From Betaproteobacteria bacterium HGW-Betaproteobacteria-7 (GTDB taxonomy: Bacteria; Pseudomonadota; Gammaproteobacteria; Burkholderiales; Rhodocyclaceae): a stretch of DNA of 64,000 nt. The stretch covers positions 1 to 64,000 of the forward strand of contig PHCE01000018.1 in the NCBI GenBank assembly GCA_002840765.1, written 5' to 3'. The notes under the pieces were generated by a model. That model did no database searches. It was given only the letters and a program-made list of their open reading frames with translations, and was not told the DNA's origin. A program made the position numbers and the translations under genes. The first letter of the stretch is position 1, and each line of letters opens with the position of its first letter. Positions 63,024-64,000 of this stretch are shown piece after piece.

Positions 63024-64000
63024 GTTTTGAACAAGCCCTGGAAAAGCTGCTCGCCGCCGCCCGGCCGGTCGAGGAAGTCCGGCCGATGCCGCTGACCGCC
63101 GCCGCCGGCCGCGTGCTGGCGGTTGTCCAGCAATCGACGGTGGCCTCGCCGCCGCTCGACAACTCGGCGATGGACGGCTATGCCGTGTGTGCCGCTGACA
63201 TCAGCGCCGCCGGCGTCTGCCTGCCGGTCAGCCAGCGCATTCCGGCCGGCAGCATCGGCGGCACGCTGCAGCCGGGTACTGTCGCCCGCATCTTCACCGG
63301 CGCGCCAGTGCCGCCGGGTGCTGATGCGGTGGTCATGCAGGAGCTGTGCGAGCACGGCGAGGGCGGTGTAGTCATCAACCACCTGCCGCGCATCGGCGAG
63401 AACATCCGCCGCGCCGGCGAAGACATCGCCATCGGCGCCGAGATCCTGCGTCCGGGCATCCGCCTGCGCCCGCAGGACATCGCCCTGGCCGCTTCGGCCG
63501 GCCTGCCGGAACTACCGGTCTATCGCCGGCTGCGCGTCGGCGTCTTCTTTACCGGCGACGAGCTGTATCAGCCGGGCGAGCCACTGCCGCCGGGCGGTAT
63601 TTACAATTCCAACCGCTACGCGCTGCGCGCGCTGCTCGAAGGCCTCGGCTGTGAAGTGCGCGATCTCGGTACCGTGCCCGACACTCTGGCGGCGACCCGC
63701 GAGGCGCTGCGCAAGGCGGCTGCCGACAACGACCTGATCGTCACCAGCGGCGGCGTCTCGGTCGGCGAGGAGGATCACGTCAAGCCGGCGGTCGAGGCCG
63801 AAGGCCAGCTCGACATGTGGAAGATCGCCATCAAGCCGGGCAAGCCGCTGGCTTTTGGTGAGGTCAGGCGTGAGGGGGGCAAGGCCTGGTTCATCGGCCT
63901 GCCGGGCAACCCAGTGTCGGCCATCGTCACCTTCCTGATCATGGTTCGGCCTTTCGTGCTGCGCCTGCAGGGCATCACCGAGGTGATGCCGCGCAGCTTC
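63017..64000 (+). CDS. moeA: Molybdopterin molybdotransferase, 3' truncated by window end
   Basis: Starts at the ATG at 63017 behind AGGAG and stays open to the end of the window (328 codons of a usual 400). LDNSAMDGYAV near residue 50, RIFTGAPVPPGADAVVMQEL, VGVFFTGDELYQPGEPLPPG, SGGVSVGEEDHVKPAVE and IGLPGNPVSAIVTFLI are MoeA signatures. It inserts molybdate into molybdopterin-AMP. No sign of damage. Confidence 0.95.
   Translation, partial: MLSFEQALEKLLAAARPVEEVRPMPLTAAAGRVLAVVQQSTVASPPLDNSAMDGYAVCAADISAAGVCLPVSQRIPAGSIGGTLQPGTVARIFTGAPVPPGADAVVMQELCEHGEGGVVINHLPRIGENIRRAGEDIAIGAEILRPGIRLRPQDIALAASAGLPELPVYRRLRVGVFFTGDELYQPGEPLPPGGIYNSNRYALRALLEGLGCEVRDLGTVPDTLAATREALRKAAADNDLIVTSGGVSVGEEDHVKPAVEAEGQLDMWKIAIKPGKPLAFGEVRREGGKAWFIGLPGNPVSAIVTFLIMVRPFVLRLQGITEVMPRSF

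Overview
The window looks like a high-GC betaproteobacterial chromosome. The 16.1-64 kb housekeeping block points this way: tmk-holB-pilZ-tatD, tadA, ygfZ, mltG, mobB-moeA, a phasin and Mce/Mla lipid transport. A Rhodocyclales-type relative is my best guess, by inference only. From 1 to about 16 kb the sequence is an accessory island. It opens with integrative-element or plasmid genes (Cys-rich putative hydrolase, YqaJ recombinase, DUF932, zinc-ribbon protein) and an IS110 transposase. An AT-richer cargo cluster follows (5.5-15.5 kb): NodU-type carbamoyltransferase, DegT aminotransferase, Ldh_2 reductase, class I/II aminotransferase, Gfo/Idh/MocA oxidoreductase and nucleotidyltransferase on the plus strand. 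Convergent to these are a glycosyltransferase fused to a PaaK-like adenylation domain and a 69-residue protein. This reads as a small-molecule pathway I cannot name.

From 16.1 to 20 kb come a Nif11-like small protein, a trypsin-like protease and a CheB-CheR-PAS fusion. From 20 to 43 kb lies the most striking part: many short transcription units for envelope, stress, storage and c-di-GMP proteins. They are OMPLA, Cys-repeat and glycine-zipper proteins, an Mce lipid-transport operon, BON, DUF6600/FecR, collagen-like lipoprotein plus phospholipase D, FMN reductase plus PHB-depolymerase-like esterase, PRC-barrel, DUF1328, DUF3309, DUF883, CsbD, REC-PAS-GGDEF-EAL, phasin and DUF2789. Thirteen intergenic copies of a CRP-geometry dyad (consensus TGTGCGCCAGCGCACA) lie in front of these units. 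Each copy is followed at one fixed distance by a -10-like hexamer with A at position 2 and T at position 6 (in one copy shifted by 1 nt). Two Crp/Fnr-type proteins encoded here share nearly the same recognition helix, and both have the dyad in front of them. One dyad sits exactly where it would start an 83-nt RNA with two hairpins and a terminator, a candidate small RNA. I infer a local Crp-like regulon with autoregulation and an sRNA arm.

From 43 to 64 kb the content is ordinary: CaCA antiporter, tadA, L,D-transpeptidase, NRDE protein, ygfZ, mltG-tmk-holB-pilZ-tatD-ankyrin operon, a frdCAB fumarate reductase operon, a TatT-DctP-DctQM TRAP transporter, a DinG-family helicase, an ATP-grasp-like protein, mobB and a 3'-truncated moeA.

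All calls rest on reading the sequence and known family motifs. No database search was run.
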